This document shows, in pieces, positions 34,221 to 45,089 of a stretch of DNA of 64,000 bases. Below the pieces are notes generated by a model. It was not told the DNA's origin. It saw only the letters and a list, made by a program, of their open reading frames with translations, and ran no database searches. A program made the translations under genes and the position numbers. Origin of the DNA: Noviherbaspirillum sp. L7-7A (GTDB taxonomy: Bacteria > Pseudomonadota > Gammaproteobacteria > Burkholderiales > Burkholderiaceae_D); the NCBI RefSeq assembly GCF_019052805.1, contig NZ_JAHQRJ010000002.1, positions 496,001 through 560,000 of the forward strand. The letters run 5' to 3'. The first letter of the stretch is position 1. Every line of letters begins with the position of its first letter.

Positions 34221-36926
34221 TTAAAGAGCTGCCGGAAAGGAGCAAGGCGGCAGCACCGGCTGCACATCGCCGGGCGGCAGCGGCCGGGAGATGTAATAGC
34301 CCTGTACCTCGTCGCAATGCAGCGAGCGCAGCATCGCGACCTGCACGGCATTTTCCACGCCCTCGGCCACCACCCGCATGCCCAGCGCATGCGCCATCGT
34401 GACGATCGCCGTGAAGAACACCTTGCCCTCGGCCGACTGTTCCATGCTGGCGGTGAAGGTTTGGTCCACCTTGAGCACATCGAAGTCCAGCTGGTGCAGC
34501 TGCGACAGTGAGGAATAGCCGGTGCCAAAGTCATCCACCAGGATCTTCACGCCCTGCTTCTGCAGCATCATCAGGGTGCGCGACACCGCCGAATCCTGGC
34601 CCATCACCGATGACTCCGTGATCTCCAGTTCCAGCAGATGCGGCGGCACCTGGTGGCGCAGCAGCGCCGCCGTGACCAGGCTGTCGACATCGGCATTGCT
34701 GAACTGCTGCGCCGAGACATTTACCGACACCGGTACCAGCGCGCCGCCATGGGCGGACCAGTGAGCAATTTGCTCGCACACCATGTTGATCACCATCTCG
34801 CCCAGCGCCACGATCATGCCGGTTTCCTCGGCCAGGCCAATAAATTCGGCCGGTTCCAGCAGGCCGCGCGTCGGATGCCGCCAGCGCACCAGCGCTTCCA
34901 GGCTCAGCGTCATGCCGCTGACGATGTCGACCCGCGGCTGATACACCATTTCGAACTCCTGGCCGGCGATGGCACGCCGCAGCTCGGCCTCGCGGTCGAG
35001 CCGCTCGCGCAGCGCGTTGTAGAACTTGGCTTCGTAGAACTGGTAACCCGCCTTGCCATGGGTCTTGACCGAATACATGGCGATGTCGGCCTTTTCCAGC
35101 AGGGTGGAAGCATCCTGGCCATCGGTGGGAAACAGCGCGATGCCGATCGAGGTGCCGACCGAATGCACGCCCTGGCTCAGCCGGAAGGACTGGCGGAAGG
35201 CCTGCTGCACCCGGTCGGCCACATGGGCGGCGTCGATGCGGTGCTCGATGTTCTCGATGATGACCACGAATTCATCGCCGCCAAAGCGCACCACCGTGTC
35301 ATGCGGCCGCACCGCTTCCTGCAGGCGGTGCGCGGCATGCTTGAGCAGCTCGTCGCCGGCGGCGTGGCCGGCGGTATCGTTGACCTTCTTGAAGCCATCT
35401 AGGTCGATGAACAGCAGCGCCAGATGGGAGTCGTTGTCATTGGCATGCTGCAGGGCCTGCGGCAGGAAGGACTGGATCCAGTGGCGGTTGGGCAGGCCGG
35501 TCAGCACATCCTCGTTGCCGCGCCGCTTCAGTTCCGCCACATGGGCCTTGGCCTCGCTGATGTCGCGCAGCCGCACCGCCAGGTTGTCGCCGGAACGAAT
35601 GATCTTGATGTGCGCCCAGCGCAAGCGCAGCGCGGTATTGCCCGGCACGTCGATCTCGTTTTCATACACGCCTTCCTGCGTGGCCTGCATCAGGTAGTCC
35701 ATGAACATGGCGGTATCGAGGTTGCCGCGAAAGCCGGAGACGGTCTTGCCGATTAGTTCCGACGGCCGGACATTGAAGAATTCTGCGCCCTGCTGATTGC
35801 AGTCCAGCACCACGAAATCCAGGATGGCACCATTGCGGTCGAGCACCGGCTGGACGATATAGAAGCCCTCGCTGCCCTCCTCGGTAGCGAGCCGGTAGGT
35901 GGCCTGCGCCATGCCCAGACGGTGCTTGCGCCAGGCCAATTCAGCGCTGAGCGCGATGGCCAGCCCAGTCAGCACGGCCAGCGCGGCGCTGGCCCAGGCC
36001 GCATACCAGATTGCGGAATGACGGCCGGCATGGAACTGCGCCAGGGTATCGGCCTCGTCCAGCCCGACCAGCGCCGTGATGTCGTAGCCGCGCACCGGAT
36101 GCCAGCCCAGATAACGGGCCCGCCTATCCTCGAACACCCCGGCGCCATAGTGGCCGCTGCCGCTGGCCGGGTTCAGCGAAGGGTGAGAAGAAAAGGCCGG
36201 CATCTCCGGCGGCAGCACGTTGTCGCCGATGCGCACCAGCTCCATCGGCGGATTGGCGCTGACCATCGCCAGCAGCCCCTGCGGGCCGAGGATAGTGGCG
36301 TCATAGTTGGCAGTAAAGAAGTCGGTACTAACGGAAACCATCACGATGCCCGCGAACTGGTTACGCTCATCCACCAGCCGGCGCGAAACATGAACCACAT
36401 TGCGTTGCGACATCCTGCCGAAAATAGGCGGATCGATGACTAGCTGGTCCGTGCCGGCCTCCCTCTGGCGAATGAAATAAGGGCGATCGCCGAGATAGGT
36501 CAGTACGCTACCGGGCAGCGTGGTGGTAAAGGCGGTACCGCCGGCGTCGACGAGGGTGACGTAGTACAGTGCCGGTGGCGGGAACATGCCGTCTCTGGCG
36601 AGCTGCTCCAAGCGCAGCCGGCCGCCCGAAAGTTGCCACTCAAGCCTGACATGCCGGGTGACCTGGTCGATTGAGTCGAGGCTGCGAGCCAGCCGGTCGG
36701 CATGGGTGCGGGCCAGCGCATTGACTTCGCGCAGCGCGCGCTGCTCCACCGCCTGCTGCGCTTCCTTCAGGTTGGCCAGCAGCACGCCCCAACCGATCAG
36801 CGCGACCGCCATCGAAAACAGCAGCCAAGCCATGAAGATGGCGGGATTGCGGCGCAGGAAGCCCAGCTTGTCCAGCAGGCTGGCCTGGGTCACCTTTTGA
36901 TGCAATCTGTCGCTTTGCACTGGCAT
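34221..36926 (-). CDS. Membrane GGDEF-EAL cyclic-di-GMP protein with periplasmic sensor, second copy
   Basis: A 901-aa protein with helix 1 (about 32-52), a periplasmic dCache-like region, helix 2 (about 305-325), a PAS-like segment, GGDEF (motif RFGGDEF near 547) and EAL (near 675). The I-site RPHD lies five residues before GGDEF. EALVRW, EITESSVM, DDFGTGYSS and AEGVEN are kept, so both activities could be functional. Architecture and length equal the protein at 16839, but the sensor sequences are diverged, suggesting old paralogues that read different signals. Confidence 0.9.
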   Translation of the reverse strand: MPVQSDRLHQKVTQASLLDKLGFLRRNPAIFMAWLLFSMAVALIGWGVLLANLKEAQQAVEQRALREVNALARTHADRLARSLDSIDQVTRHVRLEWQLSGGRLRLEQLARDGMFPPPALYYVTLVDAGGTAFTTTLPGSVLTYLGDRPYFIRQREAGTDQLVIDPPIFGRMSQRNVVHVSRRLVDERNQFAGIVMVSVSTDFFTANYDATILGPQGLLAMVSANPPMELVRIGDNVLPPEMPAFSSHPSLNPASGSGHYGAGVFEDRRARYLGWHPVRGYDITALVGLDEADTLAQFHAGRHSAIWYAAWASAALAVLTGLAIALSAELAWRKHRLGMAQATYRLATEEGSEGFYIVQPVLDRNGAILDFVVLDCNQQGAEFFNVRPSELIGKTVSGFRGNLDTAMFMDYLMQATQEGVYENEIDVPGNTALRLRWAHIKIIRSGDNLAVRLRDISEAKAHVAELKRRGNEDVLTGLPNRHWIQSFLPQALQHANDNDSHLALLFIDLDGFKKVNDTAGHAAGDELLKHAAHRLQEAVRPHDTVVRFGGDEFVVIIENIEHRIDAAHVADRVQQAFRQSFRLSQGVHSVGTSIGIALFPTDGQDASTLLEKADIAMYSVKTHGKAGYQFYEAKFYNALRERLDREAELRRAIAGQEFEMVYQPRVDIVSGMTLSLEALVRWRHPTRGLLEPAEFIGLAEETGMIVALGEMVINMVCEQIAHWSAHGGALVPVSVNVSAQQFSNADVDSLVTAALLRHQVPPHLLELEITESSVMGQDSAVSRTLMMLQKQGVKILVDDFGTGYSSLSQLHQLDFDVLKVDQTFTASMEQSAEGKVFFTAIVTMAHALGMRVVAEGVENAVQVAMLRSLHCDEVQGYYISRPLPPGDVQPVLPPCSFPAAL

Positions 36927-37012
36927 CCCGCGCGGAACGTGTTTGACATGAAAGCAGTAACAGGTCGCTGCCCGCTGTCGGCGGTGGCTTTAGGCCGCAG
37001 CCCTGTGTTTGC

Positions 37013-39169
<2,157 letters not shown>

Positions 39170-39456
39170 CGAGCTCGAATCTTTCTGTCGCCGCAACGCC
39201 TTGGTAGGTCCGGGTCTGGCGTCGCGGCATCACGCTTGCTTGCGTTCTGATGCAAGAAGTGTAAGGCAGGCAGTATAAAAATCCTGCCGTTACGCAGGCC
39301 GATACCTGTTTTGGCGCAAGCACAATTCTGCCCGGAAATGCAAATCCGGCAGCTGACAGCATCCTCTTGGCGCGCAAGCAAAACACGCGGAGCGCCTTCT
39401 GCCAAGATGGCATTGAACGTGACGGCCACATTCTTTCTTACATGAAAGGCATCCGC

Positions 39457-39966
39457 ATGGATACGAAAAAGCCTCCGCCGATCCAGGTCTTTCTCGATCT
39501 CGACGGCGTTTTCGCCGACTTTGATGCGCGCGTGATGCGCCTGACCGGCAAGCATCCGGGCGAACTCAGCCGCAACAATTTATGGAAGGCGGTCAACTGC
39601 GACAAGCGCTTCTTCGCCGAACTGGAGCTGATCGAAGGCTGCATGCTGCTGTGGGAAGCCACGCGCGAAATGGAGCCGATCTTCCTCACCGGCGCGCCGT
39701 CGTCGCGGGTGTTCCAGGAACAGAAGCGGGAATGGGTGGCGCGCATCTTCGGTTCCGAATTCGCTGTGCATGTGGTGCCAAAGAAGCTCAAGCAGGAATT
39801 CAGCGGCCCCGGCAAAGTGCTGATCGACGACACGCCGGCCAATATCGAGCAATGGGAGGCACGCGGCGGACATGGCATCCTGCACACCGGCGACCATGCC
39901 TCCACCGTGAAGGCGCTGCAGGAACTGGTGGCGCTGCACATGCAGCGCCAGGAGACATCGTCGTAG
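39457..39966 (+). CDS. HAD-superfamily phosphatase, 5'(3')-deoxyribonucleotidase-like
   Basis: A 169-aa HAD protein with motif I FLDLDGVFADFD (nucleophile Asp), motif II Thr in IFLTGAP, a Lys in VPKKLKQEF and motif III VLIDDTPANIEQWEARGG. The layout, a small cap inserted after motif I and the DDTPANI block, is that of NT5C-like nucleotidases. AAAGG seven bases before the ATG at 39457 supports that start over 39442. It is divergent from the hybrid kinase with 287 bp between. Substrate not determined. Confidence 0.8.
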   Translation: MDTKKPPPIQVFLDLDGVFADFDARVMRLTGKHPGELSRNNLWKAVNCDKRFFAELELIEGCMLLWEATREMEPIFLTGAPSSRVFQEQKREWVARIFGSEFAVHVVPKKLKQEFSGPGKVLIDDTPANIEQWEARGGHGILHTGDHASTVKALQELVALHMQRQETSS

Positions 39967-40008
39967 GGAGGGAAAGCGCGGAGGGTCAGTCGTTGTTGCA
40001 GTGCATTT

Positions 40009-40124
40009 GTAGGGTGCAATACCCGAAGGGCATTGCGCTATTGGCCGCATACTCGGATATTTTCGTCAGCCTATTTCCCTGATCGACGAATGGTGGAATG
40101 CCCCTTCGAGGTATTCCATCCTAC
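40009..40124. repeat. REPIN-like inverted pair of short palindromes, family 1
   Basis: Left unit 40009-40040 begins GTAGG and contains an imperfect palindrome (GCAATxCCC/GGGxATTGC). Right unit 40091-40124 is its inverted relative, ending CCTAC, with GGAATxCC/GGxATTCC. The two units are in opposite orientation about 50 bp apart. A GTAG foot plus palindrome, in inverted pairs, is the usual form of REP elements mobilised by RAYT transposases. It lies between the HAD and carbonic anhydrase genes. Confidence 0.6.
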
Positions 40125-40190
40125 TTGCCCGCCGTAGGCAGGACCGTTCCAGCACGATCAACCCAGGTCAGGCCCGCTACCCGGTCATCT

Positions 40191-40922
40191 TCAGGTATCG
40201 AAGAAATCTACAGTCCCATCGTCCAGGTCATAACGGGCCCCCACCACCATCAGCCGCCTGGTCCGCAGCGGCTCCAACAGCAGGGCTTCGGACTTGCGCA
40301 GGCGCTCGACGATGCGCATCACGTTCTGCCTTACCGACGCATCCAGCAGGGCCTCATGGGTATAGGGTTCCTTGCCGGCCAGCGCGGCACGGGCCCTGAG
40401 CACGGCCGGCACGATGGGTTCCACCATTTGCCCGATGCTGCCGGGAAAGGAGGTATTCTTTTCCACGATCGATACCGCCGCATCCACCGCGCCGCAGCGT
40501 TCATGGCCCAGCACCACGATCAATGGCACGCCCAGCTCCGCCACCGCATATTCGATGCTACCCTGGGCTAGCGTGTCGACGGTGTTGCCGGCATTGCGCA
40601 CGATGAAGAGCTCGCCCAGGCCGCGACCGAACAAGAGCTCGGGCGGCACCCGCGAGTCCGAGCAGCTTACCAGCACCGCCATCGGTGTCTGCCCGCGGGC
40701 AATCTCCAAGCGACGCTCGCGCCCCTGTGCCGCGCGCAGTGGGCTGTCGGTGACGAATTTCTCATTACCTTCCTTGAGCAGGGCCAGCGCCTGTGCCGGG
40801 GTCAGGTCGGTTTTCTTGCCGGTCGCCGCCTGGACGTTGCCGGCCAGGGCCGCGCCCAATGCGGCGCCGCCGCAGCACAGATGCCTAAAGAAGCGGCGCT
40901 TGCTGCCATCGATGTCTGCCAT
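40191..40922 (-). CDS. Beta-carbonic anhydrase with Tat-type signal
   Basis: A 243-aa enzyme interconverting CO2 and bicarbonate. Zn ligands are the Cys of VSCSDSRVPPE and the His and Cys of LGHERCGAVDAA; the Asp-Arg dyad (SDSR) is intact. A Tat-like leader (KRRFFRHL followed by a Gly/Ala-rich hydrophobic stretch ending VQA) suggests periplasmic location. AAAGGAAAATC precedes the ATG. It is flanked on both sides by REPIN-like repeats, which may shape its transcript ends. Confidence 0.88.
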   Translation of the reverse strand: MADIDGSKRRFFRHLCCGGAALGAALAGNVQAATGKKTDLTPAQALALLKEGNEKFVTDSPLRAAQGRERRLEIARGQTPMAVLVSCSDSRVPPELLFGRGLGELFIVRNAGNTVDTLAQGSIEYAVAELGVPLIVVLGHERCGAVDAAVSIVEKNTSFPGSIGQMVEPIVPAVLRARAALAGKEPYTHEALLDASVRQNVMRIVERLRKSEALLLEPLRTRRLMVVGARYDLDDGTVDFFDT

Positions 40923-41029
40923 GATTTTCCTTTCCGGTCATGATTGCGGGCCTGCCTGTGGCAGGGGCAGCCATGCTCGCAGACCGGGCTGGATCGGCCA
41001 GCCGGAAACGGGCAGGGATTTGGCATGCA

Positions 41030-41112
41030 TCAAACCGGCTTTCCCGGCCGAAACCCGCCTAGATCAGGGAACAGCCTTCTCGTGGCTTGAACTCTTCGCG
41101 CTCGTGTCGGCC
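41030..41112. repeat. Degenerate duplicate of the AsmA gene 3' end
   Basis: Read on the minus strand, this stretch encodes AKSSSHEKAVP followed by a stop at 41064, nearly matching the true AsmA C-terminus AKSSGNHEKAVP that ends at 41396. Similarity continues past the stop (GGGTTTC, then GGGAAAnCCGnTTTGAT in both). One codon-sized 3-bp gap separates the copies. A REPIN-like element lies between the two copies. The rest of the 473-bp interval up to 41395 holds no gene. Confidence 0.65.
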
Positions 41113-41122
41113 ACCAGCAAAC

Positions 41123-41289
41123 GTAGCCTGGGTGAAGCGCAGCGCAACCCGGGACTGCACCCGTTGTGCAAGAGACGCATTCCGGGCGCCCCTGTGCCAT
41201 TTTCAAGCCCTGCCCTTTTCGGATCGCTGGCACAGCGGTTGGCTTCAGGGATGGATGGCCCAGGCTGCGCTGCGCTTCACCCAGGCTAC
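41123..41289. repeat. REPIN-like inverted pair, family 2 (GTAGCCTGGG type)
   Basis: Left unit 41123-41153 begins GTAGCCTGGGTGAAGCGCAG; right unit 41259-41289 is its reverse complement with about three mismatches, ending CTAC. Each unit is itself an imperfect palindrome (CCTGGGT with ACCCGGG around GCGCAGCGC). The spacer is 105 bp. The sequence differs from the repeat at 40009 but has the same GTAG-foot, inverted-pair organisation. Confidence 0.65.
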
Positions 41290-41395
41290 GGACTGGTCGG
41301 ACCGGCTGGGGGCCAGAAGGGTCGGGCCCTTCAATAAATCAAATCGGATTTCCCTGGAGAAACGGGGCGATGCCGGCTTCGCGGCAGCATGCGGC

Positions 41396-43411
41396 TCAGG
41401 GCACCGCCTTTTCATGGTTGCCTGAACTCTTGGCGCTCTTGCCAGCCGGCGGCGCCACTGGCGCCTTGCGCGCCTCAGCCACCAGGCTGGCGCAGGGGCT
41501 GTCCTGCTCCGGACCGGTATGAGTCAGCGCCAGCAGGCCAGCCAGCGGCGCCGCCACTGTGCCCAGCGCAACCGCGGCACCGGCGCGCAGCGCAATGGCG
41601 GTCTTGTTCACGCCCACGTCCGGATCCTTGAAGGTGCCTTCGACATACAGGGGCGAACGCAGTGACAGCAGCCGCAGGCCCTTGCTGCGCGGCAGGATGT
41701 CCAGGTCCAGGGTTTCCTTGGCCAGGTTCACATTGCCTTCCACCTGCACGGTGGCGTCCTCGGTGTCGAGGAGAAAGATCTGCGGCGTCATCACGCCATC
41801 CTTGATATTAAGGTCGGTGGCCATGCAGTTAAGCTTGACCTGGCGGTCGCCGAAGAGCTTGGTGACCACCACCCGACCGGCATTGAGGCCAATCGCTTCC
41901 ATGATGAACTCGCTGACGGTGCCTTCATTGATCACTGCCTTCACTTCGCCATTGGCATGGCCGGCCAGCGCGGCGAAGGAATTGCCGCTCGCGCTCAATT
42001 TGGCGTCGCCATTGATCTGGCCCAGGCTGGCCCGCATCGACTCCACCTTGGGAAACAGCTGCTTGAGCTTGATGCCGCGCGCGGCGACGTTCATGTTGGC
42101 CTTGGCCGGATCGGCGCTGCCGTCGATCTTTAGCTCGGTGGTCAGGCGTCCGCCGGCCACGCCAAAGTTCAGCGGCGACAGCTGCAGCACGCCCTTGTCG
42201 AGCTTGATATGGGTGTTCAAATTATCGATCGGCAGCTTGTCGGAATGGATGATTTCCTTGCCGCTGAACTTCACGTCTGCATTCATCTTGCTCCAGCGGT
42301 CGGTCTTGAACGGCGCTACCGGCAGAACCTTGTTCGGCGGCTGCCGCACTTCGCCGGACTTCTGCTTCTTGGGCTCGTCGCCGGCGCCAACCACCGCGCC
42401 CAAATCCTTCCATACCAGGCGCTGTGACAGAACCTCGCCGCGCAACGTCGGCTGGCCCGAGGTCTGGTCATATTCCAGCGTGCCGCCGATGTCGCTGGAG
42501 CCGACCCGGCCCTTGAAGTTCTCGTACTTCAGGCGCAGGTTGTCGCGGCCCAGGGTGCCGACCACCCGGCCTTCGGTGGAAAACTTGGGCGTCCTCGGCA
42601 ACAGCACGCCACCCAGCGGGAACAGGTCGGCCATGCTGGCGCCCATGATGTTGAGCTTCACGTCCAGCGCGCTGGGCTGGGCCGGATCGGTCAGCGTGCC
42701 GTTGGCGGTGATGGTGGTCTCGCCCACCTTCAGCTCGGCCTCGATCGGATAGGCCACGCCCTTCTGCTGCAGCGACAGCAGCGCGCCGCTATGGGCCTTG
42801 CCCGACAGTTGCTCGTCATTGAAGGTGCCCTTAACCTGCCAGCGCATGCTGTTGTCGGGCTCGGTATCGACCCGCGCTGTCAGGTCGGCACGCTTGGCCT
42901 CGTCCACATAGCGCAGCGTGCCCTGCGTCATGGCCACGCTCTGTATCTCGAACGACCAGTTGGACTTGCTTTCGCTCTTGGGGAAATCCCAGTTCTTGCG
43001 ACCCTTGGCATCCTGTTCCAGCACCAGCCGCGGCTCGGTCATGATCAGTGAGTTCACGCTCACCGTTTTGGTCAGCAGCTTAAATGGGTTGATGCTGAAA
43101 TCGATCTGCGCAATGCGCGCCATCTCGGGGCCGGTCTTTGCCCAGTCGGGGTTGCCCAGCATGATGTCCTTGGCGCGCAGGTGTGGCCACGGTACCAGCC
43201 GCCGCCAGCCCTTTTCCTGGCCCGGTCGCTCCCAGCTCAGCGACAGGTCGCCATTCATCGCAAAGCTGCGTCCGGTGGCGGTGCTGACCTTTTCCTCCAG
43301 CCAAGGCTTGGCGCGATTGAGATTCACGGTCGACAGCACGACTAGGGCGATGACGATAATGGCGACCAGCGCCGCCAGTACTCCGCCGGTAATTTTGAGC
43401 ATGCGTTTCAT
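41396..43411 (-). CDS. AsmA-family protein
   Basis: A 671-aa protein with one N-terminal membrane helix (VLAALVAIIVIALVVLST), then an AsmA domain (LNRAKPWLEEKVSTATGRSF, then GNPDWAKTGPEMARI) and a C-terminal AsmA_2 region (LDILPRSKGLRLLSLRSPLY, VEGTFKDPDVGVNK). AsmA-like proteins span the periplasm and are linked to lipid transport to, and outer-membrane assembly at, the outer membrane. The ATG at 43411 begins MKRMLKITGG; a longer upstream frame has no support, and no good Shine-Dalgarno is present. A copy of its 3' end lies downstream. Confidence 0.85.
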   Translation of the reverse strand: MKRMLKITGGVLAALVAIIVIALVVLSTVNLNRAKPWLEEKVSTATGRSFAMNGDLSLSWERPGQEKGWRRLVPWPHLRAKDIMLGNPDWAKTGPEMARIAQIDFSINPFKLLTKTVSVNSLIMTEPRLVLEQDAKGRKNWDFPKSESKSNWSFEIQSVAMTQGTLRYVDEAKRADLTARVDTEPDNSMRWQVKGTFNDEQLSGKAHSGALLSLQQKGVAYPIEAELKVGETTITANGTLTDPAQPSALDVKLNIMGASMADLFPLGGVLLPRTPKFSTEGRVVGTLGRDNLRLKYENFKGRVGSSDIGGTLEYDQTSGQPTLRGEVLSQRLVWKDLGAVVGAGDEPKKQKSGEVRQPPNKVLPVAPFKTDRWSKMNADVKFSGKEIIHSDKLPIDNLNTHIKLDKGVLQLSPLNFGVAGGRLTTELKIDGSADPAKANMNVAARGIKLKQLFPKVESMRASLGQINGDAKLSASGNSFAALAGHANGEVKAVINEGTVSEFIMEAIGLNAGRVVVTKLFGDRQVKLNCMATDLNIKDGVMTPQIFLLDTEDATVQVEGNVNLAKETLDLDILPRSKGLRLLSLRSPLYVEGTFKDPDVGVNKTAIALRAGAAVALGTVAAPLAGLLALTHTGPEQDSPCASLVAEARKAPVAPPAGKSAKSSGNHEKAVP

Positions 43412-43531
43412 GACAATAAGACATGTTTGCAAGCGCCTAAGTTCGGCAAAAGCCGTGCGGGCAAGCAATAAACTGCGCTGATCTGGCGATCCCATGCGCC
43501 AACGCAAAGCCAGCGCGTCAACATAGCCTGG

Positions 43532-44635
43532 CTATACAAGCGGACGCGCCGCGATGCCATCGCGCTGCTCGGTCAGGCCCGCGAACTCCTCGGCCAGCCT
43601 GGCGCTCTCCGCTACGGCGCGGGTCCAGGCGGCGGCACGGCCGGCATGGTCGCGGCCGTAATGCTTGAAGTCACGGCGGTCGGGCAGCTTGCCGTTGGGC
43701 AGGGTGCGTATCCATTCCGGGTTCGGCGCCAGCAGCACCACATTCGACAACGCCGGCGTGGCCCGGTGCCGGCGGCGCAGGCCCTTGTCCAGCCACCCCG
43801 GCACCACCGTCGGCTGGAAATGCGGATACAGCACCAGCGCGGGCTGGCCATCGCCGGCAACCCGGCCGGCGGCCAGCGTGGCGTATTCCAGGTGCAGGTG
43901 GTAGTCGGTGATGCCGCCATCCCAGTAAGCGCCTGTCGGCGCGCCGGGTATGTCGGCCACTGCCCGCAGCCAGAACGGGATCGAGCAGCTGGCCAGGATC
44001 GCGGCCCTGAGGTTGCGCTGGTCCAGGCAGACCCGGTGCGTGCGGTAGTCCTGCGCCGGCAATGGCAGCGGATCGCGGCAGTCCGAGAACACCACCCGTT
44101 CCAGCCAGCGCGCCATCGCGCGCCGCGAGAGCAGGTTGGCCGCAAAGGCGCCGGCATAGCCGAGCGCGGTACGCATGCGCTGCTCGCGTGACAGCAGGGG
44201 ATGCACGCCACGGCTGGTGAACACATGCAGCCGATAACGTGGATGCGACAGCACCTGCTGCTCGCGGCCGCCGAAATGCGCCGCCAGGCGGGCGTCGAAC
44301 ACCCGGCTGACATGGTCCGGCGTGGGATTGCGGCCGGAACCATCGTCATAGGTTTCATGGATGTAGTGATGGGCCATCTCGGCCAGCGCCGCATCCGCAT
44401 CCGGCAGGCAGGCGCTGGCCAGGCGCCAGGCGCCGATCGAGGCGCCGGCCAGGTGCACGACATGGCCAGCGCGGTTGAGCCAGTCGCCGAACAGGAAGCG
44501 GTCCAGCGGATTGAGCACCAGCCCTTTCGGACCGCCAGCCGCGCCCGGCACCATGGCCACGTCGACCGGACGCAGGCCATGTTCCCGCAGGTGGCGCAGC
44601 GCCATCGGGCCGGCATAGATCTGTAGGGCTTGCAT
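43532..44635 (-). CDS. Patatin-like phospholipase
   Basis: A 367-aa protein with the patatin catalytic dyad: nucleophile Ser in HLAGASIGAWR (GxSxG, about residue 65) and Asp in YWDGGITDYH (about 238). The glycine-rich oxyanion segment is PGAAGGPKGLVL. Members hydrolyse phospholipids or other acyl esters. The ATG at 44635 (MQALQIYAGPMALRHL) matches the expected family start; an in-frame ATG at 44704 would add 23 residues and begins inside a short tandem repeat. No signal peptide; probably cytoplasmic or peripheral. Confidence 0.83.
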   Translation of the reverse strand: MQALQIYAGPMALRHLREHGLRPVDVAMVPGAAGGPKGLVLNPLDRFLFGDWLNRAGHVVHLAGASIGAWRLASACLPDADAALAEMAHHYIHETYDDGSGRNPTPDHVSRVFDARLAAHFGGREQQVLSHPRYRLHVFTSRGVHPLLSREQRMRTALGYAGAFAANLLSRRAMARWLERVVFSDCRDPLPLPAQDYRTHRVCLDQRNLRAAILASCSIPFWLRAVADIPGAPTGAYWDGGITDYHLHLEYATLAAGRVAGDGQPALVLYPHFQPTVVPGWLDKGLRRRHRATPALSNVVLLAPNPEWIRTLPNGKLPDRRDFKHYGRDHAGRAAAWTRAVAESARLAEEFAGLTEQRDGIAARPLV

Positions 44636-44702
44636 CGGAATGGGTAAGCAATTGGGGAGAGCGGCATTATAGAGGCCCGCGTCGCCGGCGGAGACGGACG
44701 CC

Positions 44703-44767
44703 ATGCCGCCGCTGGAGATATACGCATCATGCCGCCGCTGGAGATATACGCATCATGGCGCCGCTGG
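44703..44767. repeat. Tandem 26-bp duplication with a partial third copy
   Basis: The 26-bp unit starting ATGCCGCCGCTGGAGATATA occupies 44703-44728 and is repeated exactly at 44729-44754; a third, diverged partial copy (ATGGCGCCGCTGG) follows at 44755-44767. It lies in the short divergent region between the patatin and DUF2513 genes, so copy number could change promoter spacing. Confidence 0.8.
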
Positions 44768-44819
44768 CGGCGGAACCGCCCGCTCCGCTATGATGGCCGC
44801 TTTTTATACGGAGGAAGCC

Positions 44820-45074
44820 ATGAGGCGAGACCTGATGCTGATGGAAGCGATCCTGGGCCAGCTGCTGCAATCTCCCGATCCGCAAATGACCGCCAGCGGC
44901 ATCGCGCAGCGACTGAATGTGGAGGCGGCGATAGCGCGCCATCATCTGCACCTGCTGCTCGACAAGGGACTGGTGCAGGAAATCGAGGCCGGCGTCTGGC
45001 GGCTGAGCAACCAGGGACATGACTACCTGGAAGGCAGCCCCGACCAGGCGATGTCGCTGGCCAGGCCGAGGTAA
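44820..45074 (+). CDS. DUF2513-type winged-helix small protein
   Basis: An 84-aa protein starting MRRDLMLMEAILGQLLQS, with VEAAIARHHLHLLLDKGLVQ and a C-terminal VWRLSNQGHDYLE. This is the DUF2513 pattern, a small winged-helix fold often seen near mobile or regulatory genes. GGAGGAAG directly before the ATG at 44820 fixes the start; longer frames run through the 26-bp tandem repeat. DNA binding is likely from the fold but not shown. It converges on the OPT transporter. Confidence 0.75.
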   Translation: MRRDLMLMEAILGQLLQSPDPQMTASGIAQRLNVEAAIARHHLHLLLDKGLVQEIEAGVWRLSNQGHDYLEGSPDQAMSLARPR

Positions 45075-45089
45075 GGGCGCTCCAGTTGA

